Shown piece after piece: positions 37,460 through 46,010 of a stretch of DNA of 64,000 nucleotides. This DNA comes from Methanobacterium sp. (lineage in GTDB: Archaea; Methanobacteriota; Methanobacteria; Methanobacteriales; Methanobacteriaceae). The stretch is taken from positions 248,001-312,000 of the forward strand of contig JACRPY010000006.1 in assembly GCA_016222945.1 (NCBI GenBank), written 5' to 3'. Position numbers and translations under genes: made by a program. The notes below the pieces were generated by a model. The model had not been told where the DNA came from, did no database searches, and saw only the letters and a program-made list of their open reading frames with translations. The number at the start of each line of letters is the position of its first letter. The stretch's first letter is position 1.

Positions 37460-37588
37460 ATTTTGTATAAATTATTTCTAAGAATAAATTTATTTTTAAA
37501 ATCAGCTGAACATCATTTATTAAGCCATAATAAAAAAAAAGAATATAAATTTTTAGTCATATTTATATTCAACTTAAATTATCTATTT

Positions 37589-38179
37589 TCAGATGTTCTG
37601 GCTTTCTACAGGTTCTTCTGAAAAATTTACTTTAGGCACTATTTTTTCAGATTCTTCAATTTCGAAATATCGTTCGTTTTCAAATCCAAAGAAATTAGCT
37701 AAAATATTACTTGGAAACATCTGGCATTTGTTGTTATATCTCCATACAATATCATTATATAACTGTCGGTAGTAAGCTATCTGATCTTCAGTGTCTGACA
37801 ACTGTTTAAGTAAGCTTTCAAAACTTTCATCTGCTTTAAGGTCAGGATAAGCTTCTGCAACTGCAAATAAACTTTTTAAAGATTCTGTAAGCTGATTATT
37901 AGCTTTTTCATTTTCTTTTACAGTTTCTGCATCTGATAAATTTGATCTTGCTTGAGTAACCTCTTTAAACGTACCTTTTTCATGTTTAGAATATCCTTTT
38001 ACAGTTTCAACCAGATTAGACACTAAATCTACTCTTCTTTCAAGCTGAACATTTATCTGAGACCATGCATTATCTACACTATTTCTAAGCTTAATTAAGC
38101 TATTATAAATGCCTATAATTATAGCAAAAAACGCTACAATAATCAAAACTACTATTGAGAAGCCTATTACATTCCACAC
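37589..38179 (-). CDS. lemA: LemA family protein
   Basis: The 196-residue protein has one N-terminal transmembrane helix and a helical-bundle body with the LemA signature NSVDNAWSQINVQLERRVDLV and later YNNKCQMFPSNILANFFGF (each part of the family motif). LemA proteins are membrane-anchored with unknown function. The start is GTG at 38179, with GGTGA 5 nt upstream; the GTG at 38188 lies inside that Shine-Dalgarno. Divergent from the radical SAM gene. Confidence 0.9.
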   Translation of the reverse strand: MWNVIGFSIVVLIIVAFFAIIIGIYNSLIKLRNSVDNAWSQINVQLERRVDLVSNLVETVKGYSKHEKGTFKEVTQARSNLSDAETVKENEKANNQLTESLKSLFAVAEAYPDLKADESFESLLKQLSDTEDQIAYYRQLYNDIVWRYNNKCQMFPSNILANFFGFENERYFEIEESEKIVPKVNFSEEPVESQNI

Positions 38180-38381
38180 GTTAATCACCGCTAAAATAAT
38201 TACAATTTAACTTTCAGTAATTATTATTAATTCATCTCTTAAGATATAAGCTTTATTAAATTAATTGGAATTAAAAAAAAAAATGTTAAAATAAATTTAG
38301 AATCAATTAGATCAATATATAAATACAAAAATTAATTTATTAGCATTAAGAAAAAATTTATAAAATTAAAAAGGTGTTTTT

Positions 38382-39536
38382 ATGGCTTTTCATGTAATGA
38401 TAATCCCTACACTGGGCTGTCCTTCAGAATGTAATTATTGCTGGAGTTCTGAGGAAGGATCTCCTGTAATGAGCATTGAAATAGTTAAAGAAATTGTAAA
38501 CTGGCTTAAAGATTTCCGCGAGGAACCAGTAACTTTCACATTTCATGGAGGAGAACCTCTTTTAGCAGGATTTGATTTTTACAATGAAGCTTTGCCCCTT
38601 TTAAGCAATAAACTGAGCCATTTAAAACCAGCTTTTGCTCTTCAAACTAATCTGTGGAATATGACTGATGAGTTAGCAGAACTCTTCGCAGAATATAATA
38701 TTCCTATAGGTTCCAGTTTAGATGGTCCAAAGGAACTTAATGATTTTCAAAGGGGAGAGGGATATTATGATCGGACTATAAAGGGTTATGAAATTGCAAA
38801 GTCCCATAATTTGAAAGTAAGCTTCATATCTACATTTACAAATTATTCTATTGACTTTAAAGAAGATATTTTTAATTTTTTCCTTGAAAATGGATTTAAA
38901 CTTAAACTACACCCTGCATTACCATCTTTACGCACTGAAAACCCTGGTAAATGGGCTCTTGACCCTGAAAAGTATGGTGAACTTTTAATTTATCTTCTGG
39001 ATAAATATCTGGAAAATATGGATGAAATTGAGATCATGAATATTGATCACCTCTGCAAGTGTGTTTTTACCCGTAGAGGTACAGTTTGCACATTTGTAGA
39101 TTGTATGGGTGATACTTTTGCTGTAGGGCCGGATGGAAGTATATATCCATGTTACCGTTTTGTGGGAATGCCTGAATATGTCATGGGCAACGTTTGTGAC
39201 CACCCTACAATGGAAGATCTAATGAAATCTGATCCAGCAAAGCTTTTAGAAGAATTTAAGGATCATGTGGATACTGAATGTAAGAAATGTTCTTATGTGA
39301 GATTTTGTAGGGGAGGGTGCCCGTACAATGCTTTAAAAATTAATGAAAAAACAAATAAAGCAGAAATTAATGGCGTAGACTCCCATTGTGAAGCGTATAA
39401 AATAATATTTAAAGAGATAACTGATAGGGTAAACAAAGAATTCTTATCAAGTCCTGGGATGATGCTGTTTCCTGGACAGAAACCTGAAAAAACCCAAAAA
39501 CCAGGAATAATGTCTATAATGCTTAAAAATATTTAA
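38382..39536 (+). CDS. radical SAM/SPASM enzyme, peptide-modifying type
   Basis: The 384-residue enzyme has the radical SAM cluster motif CPSECNYC (residues 13-20), the SAM site GGEPLL, and a SPASM domain with Cys in TVCTFVDC, GSIYPCYRF, ECKKCSYVRFCRGGCP and SHCEAY, enough for two auxiliary iron-sulfur clusters. The layout is that of sulfatase-maturing and peptide-modifying enzymes; I recall Methanobacteria-specific families of this kind paired with a small Cys-rich peptide. Such a peptide gene lies 856 bp downstream (40392). A TATA box at about 38322-38332 and AGGTG precede the ATG. Confidence 0.88.
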   Translation: MAFHVMIIPTLGCPSECNYCWSSEEGSPVMSIEIVKEIVNWLKDFREEPVTFTFHGGEPLLAGFDFYNEALPLLSNKLSHLKPAFALQTNLWNMTDELAELFAEYNIPIGSSLDGPKELNDFQRGEGYYDRTIKGYEIAKSHNLKVSFISTFTNYSIDFKEDIFNFFLENGFKLKLHPALPSLRTENPGKWALDPEKYGELLIYLLDKYLENMDEIEIMNIDHLCKCVFTRRGTVCTFVDCMGDTFAVGPDGSIYPCYRFVGMPEYVMGNVCDHPTMEDLMKSDPAKLLEEFKDHVDTECKKCSYVRFCRGGCPYNALKINEKTNKAEINGVDSHCEAYKIIFKEITDRVNKEFLSSPGMMLFPGQKPEKTQKPGIMSIMLKNI

Positions 39537-39628
39537 TTTTAGCTTTTAAATAAAATGGATGGTATTTAATATAAATAATATTTATTAAAATAAGTGCATC
39601 ATCTGTTTTTTTAAATAAATTTAACATG

Positions 39629-40207
39629 CTATTTAAGTATAATAAACAGCCCAATGATTATTAAAACAAATGGGAAAATAATATGGCCATATTTTTTGAT
39701 TTTATCTCTTAAAATCTCGTTATTTGTAAGACTATGGCTAATAAAACACCAAATTCCAATCATTAAAATAAATATTCCCACCACTTCCAATGTTTGATAC
39801 AAATCCATACTTGCAAATAAAGGCATATAAACTCCAATATTGTCTCCTCCGTTTGAAAAAGACACTAAAGCCACTAAAAATATTGACGATGATTTAAATC
39901 CCTTATTTTGGCTCATTTCATCTACATGAATTTTTTCATTTTTTTTCAAGTTTATAATGGCTTTAATACCGATAAGTATGGGAATTATGCCCAGCAATCC
40001 TAAAAAGGATATAGGTATAATAAATTTAAAGAAATATCCCATTAAACTTATCATAATTAGAGATAGAATTCCTATATACTGACCAATAACTACATGAGCA
40101 TTTTTAATATTTGGATTTGCAAAAAATAACGTTAAAATAAAAAGATCATCTATATTAGTAGCTACAAATGCCATAATGCTTGTGAAAATTAAAACTATAT
40201 CTACCAT
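39629..40207 (-). CDS. cadmium resistance transporter CadD-like
   Basis: The 192-residue membrane protein has five or six helices and the CadD-type motifs FVATNIDDLFILTLFF near the start and FSNGGDNIGVYMPLF in the middle; paired acidic residues in these repeats are typical of the LysE/CadD fold. It probably exports a divalent metal cation. The start is uncertain (ATG at 40207, or TTG at 40219). It lies between the radical SAM gene (convergent) and the Cys-rich peptide gene (divergent). Confidence 0.82.
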   Translation of the reverse strand: MVDIVLIFTSIMAFVATNIDDLFILTLFFANPNIKNAHVVIGQYIGILSLIMISLMGYFFKFIIPISFLGLLGIIPILIGIKAIINLKKNEKIHVDEMSQNKGFKSSSIFLVALVSFSNGGDNIGVYMPLFASMDLYQTLEVVGIFILMIGIWCFISHSLTNNEILRDKIKKYGHIIFPFVLIIIGLFIILK

Positions 40208-40391
40208 GGGAATTCTCAAGATATATATTGGGTTAATTTAAGATTTAAGGTGAAATATTAATTAGCTATGTCCATATAAAGCTATTTGGAATCGAGTTAA
40301 TTGTATAAATGTAATTAAATTAAACTATATACTTTTATATTAGATGTTTATATATAAAACAAAATAAAATGTTGTGGAGTGGAGATATAAT

Positions 40392-40562
40392 ATGAATATT
40401 GGCAATTTAAGCGAAGAGTGCCCTAAATGTGGTTGTATGGATAAAACAATTAAAAGAGACATAGAAAGAGAGCACAGGGCAAGGGCAACGACCGGAGCAG
40501 TGCTTTGTTCTGAGTGTGGACATGAATTTAAATCCAGGGAAGAATGCCAAGAAGAAGATTAG
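40392..40562 (+). CDS. small Cys-rich peptide, possible radical SAM substrate or zinc ribbon
   Basis: This 56-residue peptide has six cysteines: CPKCGC at residues 10-15, CSEC, and EEC near the end, with the strongly charged middle KRDIEREHRARATTG. It resembles a Cys-rich peptide family that I recall in Methanobacteria beside SPASM radical SAM enzymes. The two CxxC pairs could equally form an ordinary zinc ribbon. The start is ATG at 40392 with TGGAGAT upstream. Confidence 0.72.
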   Translation: MNIGNLSEECPKCGCMDKTIKRDIEREHRARATTGAVLCSECGHEFKSREECQEED

Positions 40563-40976
40563 TTTATAATGGTTTAATATCTCTAAAATTCTGGTTTGTA
40601 TTTAAATGTGTTTTGTTTTAAATCTATAGAACAAAAATTTCATGTTATTTATACAATTTAAATATATTTACACAAAGGTTGTATAATTCCATTACATCTT
40701 TTTAAAGATGTGTTAAATTTTACACTTGAAATGGACGTCTGGAGTAGTATTTAAATTCAAATTAAAGAAAGATATAATAATCCTATAAACTAATTTATTA
40801 CTCATGGGTCTTTATAAATTAAAGTTTTTATACTTTCTTTTCCAATTAAATATTCATGTTTATTTTATAATTTAAGTTTCAAGAATTAGAGAATATGAAG
40901 ATTAATAAATGAGTTGTAATAAAGTGAACAAAGGTTGAATCAGAGTAAATAAAATAAAAAAATAAAAAGGGATAAT
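40563..40976. other. intergenic region upstream of the ferredoxin-ggr operon
   Basis: About 414 bp, strongly AT-rich. I see no gene, no tRNA and no convincing conserved RNA. TATA-like stretches occur near 40804-40815 and 40861-40872, either of which could start the downstream operon with a leader of more than 80 nt. Confidence 0.45.
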
Positions 40977-41141
40977 ATGATAGTGAAGGAATGGTGTATG
41001 TATTGCGGAGAATGCGCGGGTGTATGCCCACGATGCCTAATAGAAGTAGGCGAAACAAGCATAAAATTTGATGAAAGTTCATGTAAAGATTGTAAAATAT
41101 GTGTACAAGCATGTCCAGTTCGTGCTTTGGTAAAAGAATAG
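40977..41141 (+). CDS. 2[4Fe-4S] ferredoxin
   Basis: This 54-residue protein has two clostridial-type cluster motifs: CMYCGECAGVCP (residues 7-18) and CKDCKICVQACP, each CxxCxxCxxxCP. Two additional residues, Cys in PRC and the loop between, are unremarkable. GGGAT precedes the ATG. It ends 16 bp before geranylgeranyl reductase, a flavoenzyme whose methanogen form needs a low-potential donor, so it is probably the donor. Confidence 0.92.
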   Translation: MIVKEWCMYCGECAGVCPRCLIEVGETSIKFDESSCKDCKICVQACPVRALVKE

Positions 41142-41157
41142 GGGCAAGGTGAATTTA

Positions 41158-42342
41158 ATGTTAATTGAAACTGATGTTTTAGTAGTTGGGGCAGGTCCTG
41201 CAGGTTCATCTGCGGCCAAACATGCAGCTTTAAACGGTGCAAAAGTCTTAATGATAGAAAAGAAGTCTGAAATAGGTGCACCTAAAAGATGTGCTGAAGG
41301 AGTATCTAAGGACGGATTAATAAAGTTAGGAATAGAACCAAGCAGCAGATGGATAACCTCAGAAATTGATGGAATACGCATGGTATCGCCGGGCGGTACA
41401 GATGTCTGGCTTACTGAAGATACAGTAAAACTTCCTGAAATGGGCTATGTAGTAGAAAGAAAGGTTTTTGACAAGTTTATGGCAATGGATGCAGCAAGAG
41501 CTGGTGCAGATATAATGTTAAAGACTCTTGCTAAGGGTTTAGAAATAAAAGATGGCCATGCATTTGTGAAAGCTGAAAAGATGGGCGAGGAATTTGAAAT
41601 TAAAGCAAAACTTGTTATAGGTGCCGATGGGCCAGAATCGCGAGTTGGAAGATGGGGCGGACTTAAAACTGCAATAAAACCTAAACACATGGAATCTGGC
41701 GCTCAATTTGAGATGGTGGGCGTTGAAATGCAAAATCCAAACGCATTGGAATTCTATTTTGGAAGTGTTGCTCCTGGAGGGTATGCATGGGTATTTCCAA
41801 AGGGAGATGACATTGCAAACGTAGGTTTAGCAGTTATATCTACATTAACAGAAAAAAGTGCCTATGAACATCTTGTTGAATTTGCAAAAACATGTCCAAC
41901 CACCAAAAATGCTACAGCAGTGGAATTAAATATAGGTGGAGATCCAGTAGGGGGAATACTAAAAAAGATAGCTACTGACAATGTAATGGTTGTTGGAGAT
42001 GCAGCAGGAATGGTAAATCCGTTAACTGGCGGAGGCATAATAAGCGGTATGCAAGGCGGGCTTATTGCTGGTGAAATTGCAGCAGCAGCTATTAAAGAAG
42101 ATGATGTATCTGAAAAAAGGCTTGTTGAATACGAAAAGAGATGTGAAAAAGAACTTGGGGAATCATTTGACAAGTATATTAAGGCAAGAGATTATCTTGA
42201 TTCTCTTGCTGATGATGAATTAGATTCTATTGCAAAAGCTTTAAATGAAGCCGAATTTGAAAGAATTAGCACAAATGAGCTTCTTAAAGTGCTTTTAAAG
42301 GTTTCACCTAAAGCTCTATTAAAACTTGGAAAATTATTTTAA
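41158..42342 (+). CDS. ggr: digeranylgeranylglycerophospholipid reductase
   Basis: The 394-residue flavoprotein has the Rossmann motif VLVVGAGPAGSSAAKHAA at the N-terminus, the PxxYxWxFP-like GYAWVFPKGD in the middle, and the second FAD motif VMVVGDAAGMVNPLTGGGI. It saturates the double bonds of archaeal geranylgeranyl lipids at the membrane. I place the start at ATG 41158, with AAGGTGAA upstream; GTG at 41149 is within that element. Coupled to the ferredoxin gene upstream. Confidence 0.95.
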   Translation: MLIETDVLVVGAGPAGSSAAKHAALNGAKVLMIEKKSEIGAPKRCAEGVSKDGLIKLGIEPSSRWITSEIDGIRMVSPGGTDVWLTEDTVKLPEMGYVVERKVFDKFMAMDAARAGADIMLKTLAKGLEIKDGHAFVKAEKMGEEFEIKAKLVIGADGPESRVGRWGGLKTAIKPKHMESGAQFEMVGVEMQNPNALEFYFGSVAPGGYAWVFPKGDDIANVGLAVISTLTEKSAYEHLVEFAKTCPTTKNATAVELNIGGDPVGGILKKIATDNVMVVGDAAGMVNPLTGGGIISGMQGGLIAGEIAAAAIKEDDVSEKRLVEYEKRCEKELGESFDKYIKARDYLDSLADDELDSIAKALNEAEFERISTNELLKVLLKVSPKALLKLGKLF

Positions 42343-42356
42343 TTAGTTCGAATTAT

Positions 42357-42390
42357 ACAGTTTAAGGCATTTAAACTGTTTTTCTTTTTT
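42357..42390 (+). terminator. terminator behind ggr
   Basis: A perfect 9-bp stem, ACAGTTTAA (42357-42365) with TTAAACTGT (42371-42379), around a five-base loop, runs into TTTTTCTTTTTT. It lies 14 bp after the ggr stop and 12 bp before the end of the convergent UbiA-like gene. Confidence 0.7.
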
Positions 42391-42401
42391 AAATTCTTTT
42401 T

Positions 42402-43199
42402 TTAAAATAAAATAATCAATATACATAAAAGGAAAAATATATTAGCTATTTGATGGTATGCTTTATCTGCAATGTACACCATTTCTTCCTTTTTTGTAAA
42501 AAGAGAGAGATATAATGGGATCGTGGCTAAAAATGCAGGTACGATAGCAACTGCAAATTGAATGTAATTCATATCTCCAGAAAGCAGTATATAAATTAAA
42601 AGAGCACCAGCTATAACCCCTAGAATGCTTGCAGGCACAGGTTTTGATTTATACATAGTATATGTTCCCATACTTGCAATATACATGAAGATATAAACAC
42701 TTAAAGGCACTATTAATACATTGCCTAGTAAAACACAGCAAGATGCTATTCTAAGAACGGTATTTGTTGCAGTACTTGTAAAAGGCGCTAATGATGTCTC
42801 TTTAAGTCTTAATGGAGGTAATGTATATGCTAATTGATTTAAAAGCATTAATCCTAAGATTATTGTAAATTCAGGGAGTAATGTGGTCAGTGAAATTATG
42901 AAAACAGATACTATTAAAATTCCACAAAAAAGAACAATCCATTTTTTATCAACATGATCCTGAATAAATGCCCTATTCCGTTTAGCATAATCTCTACGAT
43001 CGATTTCAAGGTCAGTTAAATCATTCAGGCTGTATAAGGCTCCCCAAAGTATTGAAACTAGTAGAAGACCTTCTAATATTTGATAAGGGTTAGTGATAAC
43101 AGTTCCTGAAAAATAAGCATATGTAAGTGCAAGTAAATAAGCATTAGCATTTTTAGATGCCCACGCTGTTCTTGTGGACTTAATAAGGGTTTTTAACAT
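42402..43199 (-). CDS. UbiA family prenyltransferase-like membrane protein
   Basis: The 265-residue protein has about eight helices and the first UbiA aspartate motif, SLNDLTDLEIDRRDYAKRNRAF. The second Asp-rich motif expected in the middle loop is not visible (the equivalent region reads GTYTMYKSKPVPAS), so catalytic competence is uncertain. UbiA proteins attach prenyl chains to acceptors; convergence with geranylgeranyl reductase suggests lipid chemistry, but this is inference. Confidence 0.78.
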   Translation of the reverse strand: MLKTLIKSTRTAWASKNANAYLLALTYAYFSGTVITNPYQILEGLLLVSILWGALYSLNDLTDLEIDRRDYAKRNRAFIQDHVDKKWIVLFCGILIVSVFIISLTTLLPEFTIILGLMLLNQLAYTLPPLRLKETSLAPFTSTATNTVLRIASCCVLLGNVLIVPLSVYIFMYIASMGTYTMYKSKPVPASILGVIAGALLIYILLSGDMNYIQFAVAIVPAFLATIPLYLSLFTKKEEMVYIADKAYHQIANIFFLLCILIILF

Positions 43200-43285
43200 C
43201 TTTTTTTATCCTTTCATATTATTTAAATGTCACATACATGTTTTAAATCTATATCAATAGTTAATATGGTATGAAGCTTATTAAT

Positions 43286-44032
43286 TTATTTTTCCAGAGC
43301 ATCACATATAAATCTTGGTCTTTGACCATATTTATGGATATATTTTTCAATAATATCATCATCAGCATCTTTAATATGCATCTTAACGATTTTTATGGTT
43401 TCTTTCTTGGAATATGATATTTCAACAACATCAAAAAATATTTTAAGGATGTTAACAATGATTCTTGAAATTATACCAAAATCTGAGAATATATCATATT
43501 TTTGTCCTCTTATATAAATTCTCCAAGCAGTCTGAAGAAGTATATTGATGTTCTTAAATTTTTTCCTGTTTTTTAAATACTCTAAGATACAAAGCAAATA
43601 AAAATTAAAAGCCCTAAAACCTTTATAGTCAGTCCATTTACTGAAACCTACCATTTTTTTGTCTAATTTATGTAGATCATGAAAATTATCGGCAATTAGA
43701 ACCACATCATATTCTGAAAGTTTTTTGTAGAGATCATCTTTGGATTTAGCTCCAGTATCTTTGATTAATTCTTTAAAAAGCAGATTAAAAACCTGTTTTG
43801 AGCTTAAATCTACTTCTTTTATATCAAATTTGACATCATAAACATTTAAATTAGAATTATTAAGCGCATGGAATATATTTGCAGATTTACCAACACCGGG
43901 AGCACCTACAACATGAATTATCATGCCCCTACGTGTTTTTAAAGTTTCAAGTATTTTACATAGTTTTTTGTAACAAGGGGTAATTAGGAAGGGAGCATGG
44001 TCATCAATAGAGTTTACTTTATATTTCTCCAT
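43286..44032 (-). CDS. P-loop ATPase of unknown role
   Basis: The 248-residue protein has Walker A (GAPGVGKSA, residues 43-51) and a Walker B-like DVVLIADNFHDL. The remainder resembles the Orc/Cdc6-type or STAND-type AAA+ fold only loosely, and ends IHKYGQRPRFICDALEK. No known partner lies nearby; the divergent neighbour is a glutamate synthase-like protein. I do not recognise a named family. Confidence 0.7.
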   Translation of the reverse strand: MEKYKVNSIDDHAPFLITPCYKKLCKILETLKTRRGMIIHVVGAPGVGKSANIFHALNNSNLNVYDVKFDIKEVDLSSKQVFNLLFKELIKDTGAKSKDDLYKKLSEYDVVLIADNFHDLHKLDKKMVGFSKWTDYKGFRAFNFYLLCILEYLKNRKKFKNINILLQTAWRIYIRGQKYDIFSDFGIISRIIVNILKIFFDVVEISYSKKETIKIVKMHIKDADDDIIEKYIHKYGQRPRFICDALEK

Positions 44033-44145
44033 GAGTCATTATATTGATTTTTGAGGTATATAAATATCAGACAATGATTTAACATAAAAAAAGCTCATTT
44101 ATACATTAAAATTAAAAATTGGGAGATGAAGAAGTTATAATAAAA

Positions 44146-44178
44146 GATTTATATAAACCGCCGCAGAATATTAGACTA
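44146..44178 (+). promoter_or_regulatory. promoter for a probable leaderless transcript
   Basis: TATA box TTTATATAAA (44148-44157) is centred about 25 bp upstream of the ATG at 44178, the normal distance to a transcription start, and no Shine-Dalgarno precedes the ATG. The mRNA would therefore begin at or next to the start codon. Confidence 0.55.
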
Positions 44179-45677
44179 TGCAAGAGTCTGCACAGATTAG
44201 AAAAAAAATTGAAGATTCAAAGGAAAACAGGAAAAAATGTGCATGTCCATATTGTCCAAGTTATCCTCATGACTGTGATGGAGAAGTTCTCTACTGTACT
44301 AAAGACAATGACTGTGAAATTAATGTAAATGGATGTATATGTAATGAATGTTCTATTTACAAGGAATATAAATTAAAAGGAATATATTATTGCAATAAAC
44401 ATGAAAATAGGCAAAATAAGTTTTTAATCCGTAAAAAGAAGCATGGTGAAGATGATCAAGCTTATCAAAATATGTTAAATATTAAAGATATGGCAATTTC
44501 AGGTAAAAGTACAGTGTCATCTATGGGATCACTTAAAAAACAGCCATTTTCATTTAATGACATTCATTTTATTCCAGCTCAAGTTAATAAAATTCCATTA
44601 AATGCAGATGAACATGTAAATAATGAAGTGTTAATTGGTCCTAAAGCAAAGAAACCATTTAAAGTTTCATCACCTATCATGATTTCAGGCATGAGCTTTG
44701 GAGCGGTTTGCAAAAATGTGAAATTAGTAATAGCAAAAGTAGCTCGTGAGCTTGAAATAGCATTTAATTCTGGCGAAGGAGGCATATTAAATGAAGAATT
44801 AGAAATTGCCAGAAATCAAATGATTATCCAGTATTCAACAGGAAGATTTGGGATCAATGAAAAACTACTTAAATCTGCCGCTGCAGTTGAAATACGTTTT
44901 GGTCAAGGCGCATATCCTGGTAAAGGTAGTTATTTACCTGCAGACAAAATAACATCTGAAATTGCAGAAATAAGAGGTTTAAAAGAGGGAGATGCAGCAT
45001 ATTCTCCAGCAAATCATTTTGACATGAAAAATCCAGAAGAAATAAAAGAAAAGGTCTTTGAACTTAGAAAAATCACAGAAGGAGCTCCAATAGGTGCAAA
45101 AATTGGATGTGGAGATATAGAAAAAGACATTGAAGTTTTGGTTAATTCAAAAGTGGATTTTATAGCTCTTGATGGATTCGGTGGAGGTACAGGTGCAACT
45201 GATCTTTATGTAAGAGAAAATGTGGGAATTCCAATTATTGCAGCACTCCCAAGGGCCTATAAATATCTCGATGAACTTGGAGTTAAAGATGAAATTTCAC
45301 TTATTGCCAGTGGAAAACTATTTGATTCAGCTGACTTTGCAAAATGTTTAGCTCTTGGTGCAGATGCAGTTTATATAGGTACTGCAGCGCTTATAGCTAT
45401 AAATTGTGAACAATACAGGATTTGTTACACGGGTAATTGCCCTACAGGGATTGCAACTCAAGATCCAGAATTAATGAAACAGTTAAATATTGAAGAAGGA
45501 ATTTTAAAGTTATCAAATTTTATCAATATATCAACAGAAGAAATTGCTAATTTTGTAAGGATAGTAGGAAAAGAAGATGTGAATAAATTGGATAAAAATG
45601 ATCTTATTTCACTTAATAAAGATTTATCAAGGATTACAGGTGTTAAATGGATTAATGGAGGAATAATTTTTTCTTAA
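44178..45677 (+). CDS. glutamate synthase-like FMN protein with DUF2769-type Cys-rich N-terminus
   Basis: The 499-residue protein has a Cys-rich N-terminal domain (residues 22-75; CACPYC, YCTKDNDC, GCICNEC, YYC), then the FMN-binding glutamate synthase-like barrel: SGMSFGAV, FNSGEGG, RFGQGAYPGKGSYLP, DGFGGGTGATD and ALGADAVYIGTAAL. The Cys set CRICYTGNCPTGIATQDP (here YRICYTGNCPTG) for a 3Fe-4S-like cluster is retained. Archaeal versions lack the amidotransferase part and their true reaction is uncertain. Probably a leaderless transcript. Confidence 0.88.
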   Translation: MQESAQIRKKIEDSKENRKKCACPYCPSYPHDCDGEVLYCTKDNDCEINVNGCICNECSIYKEYKLKGIYYCNKHENRQNKFLIRKKKHGEDDQAYQNMLNIKDMAISGKSTVSSMGSLKKQPFSFNDIHFIPAQVNKIPLNADEHVNNEVLIGPKAKKPFKVSSPIMISGMSFGAVCKNVKLVIAKVARELEIAFNSGEGGILNEELEIARNQMIIQYSTGRFGINEKLLKSAAAVEIRFGQGAYPGKGSYLPADKITSEIAEIRGLKEGDAAYSPANHFDMKNPEEIKEKVFELRKITEGAPIGAKIGCGDIEKDIEVLVNSKVDFIALDGFGGGTGATDLYVRENVGIPIIAALPRAYKYLDELGVKDEISLIASGKLFDSADFAKCLALGADAVYIGTAALIAINCEQYRICYTGNCPTGIATQDPELMKQLNIEEGILKLSNFINISTEEIANFVRIVGKEDVNKLDKNDLISLNKDLSRITGVKWINGGIIFS

Positions 45678-46010
45678 TTTATTACTTGGTGATTGTTTAA
45701 TTATATTTTTAAAATTTATTTCTCATTTTTTCATAAAAAATGCATATATGTGTTAATATTATTTGATTATGTAAATATATTATTTATTAATTTTAGATTT
45801 TGTTGAAATAGGAAAATATTAATATTGGAAGATGATCATTAAAAAATATAATAATCCAGACTAAAAACACTTGTCATATGCACTCATAATTAATGATATA
45901 TTCATATTTGATGGAAAATTCACTCAAAAATTTTTATTTTCTTTTATTTGGTGCACCATCATCAAAATAACATTCAAATATCATTTATTCCTGGCATAAA
46001 GGAGTAAAGA
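45678..46010. other. intergenic region upstream of the large adhesin
   Basis: About 333 bp of AT-rich sequence without a gene. It probably contains the adhesin promoter: TATA-like sequences occur near 45920-45940, and AAAGGAG (45998-46004) is the ribosome binding site. I see no inversion repeats or long homopolymer that would mark phase variation. Confidence 0.45.
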
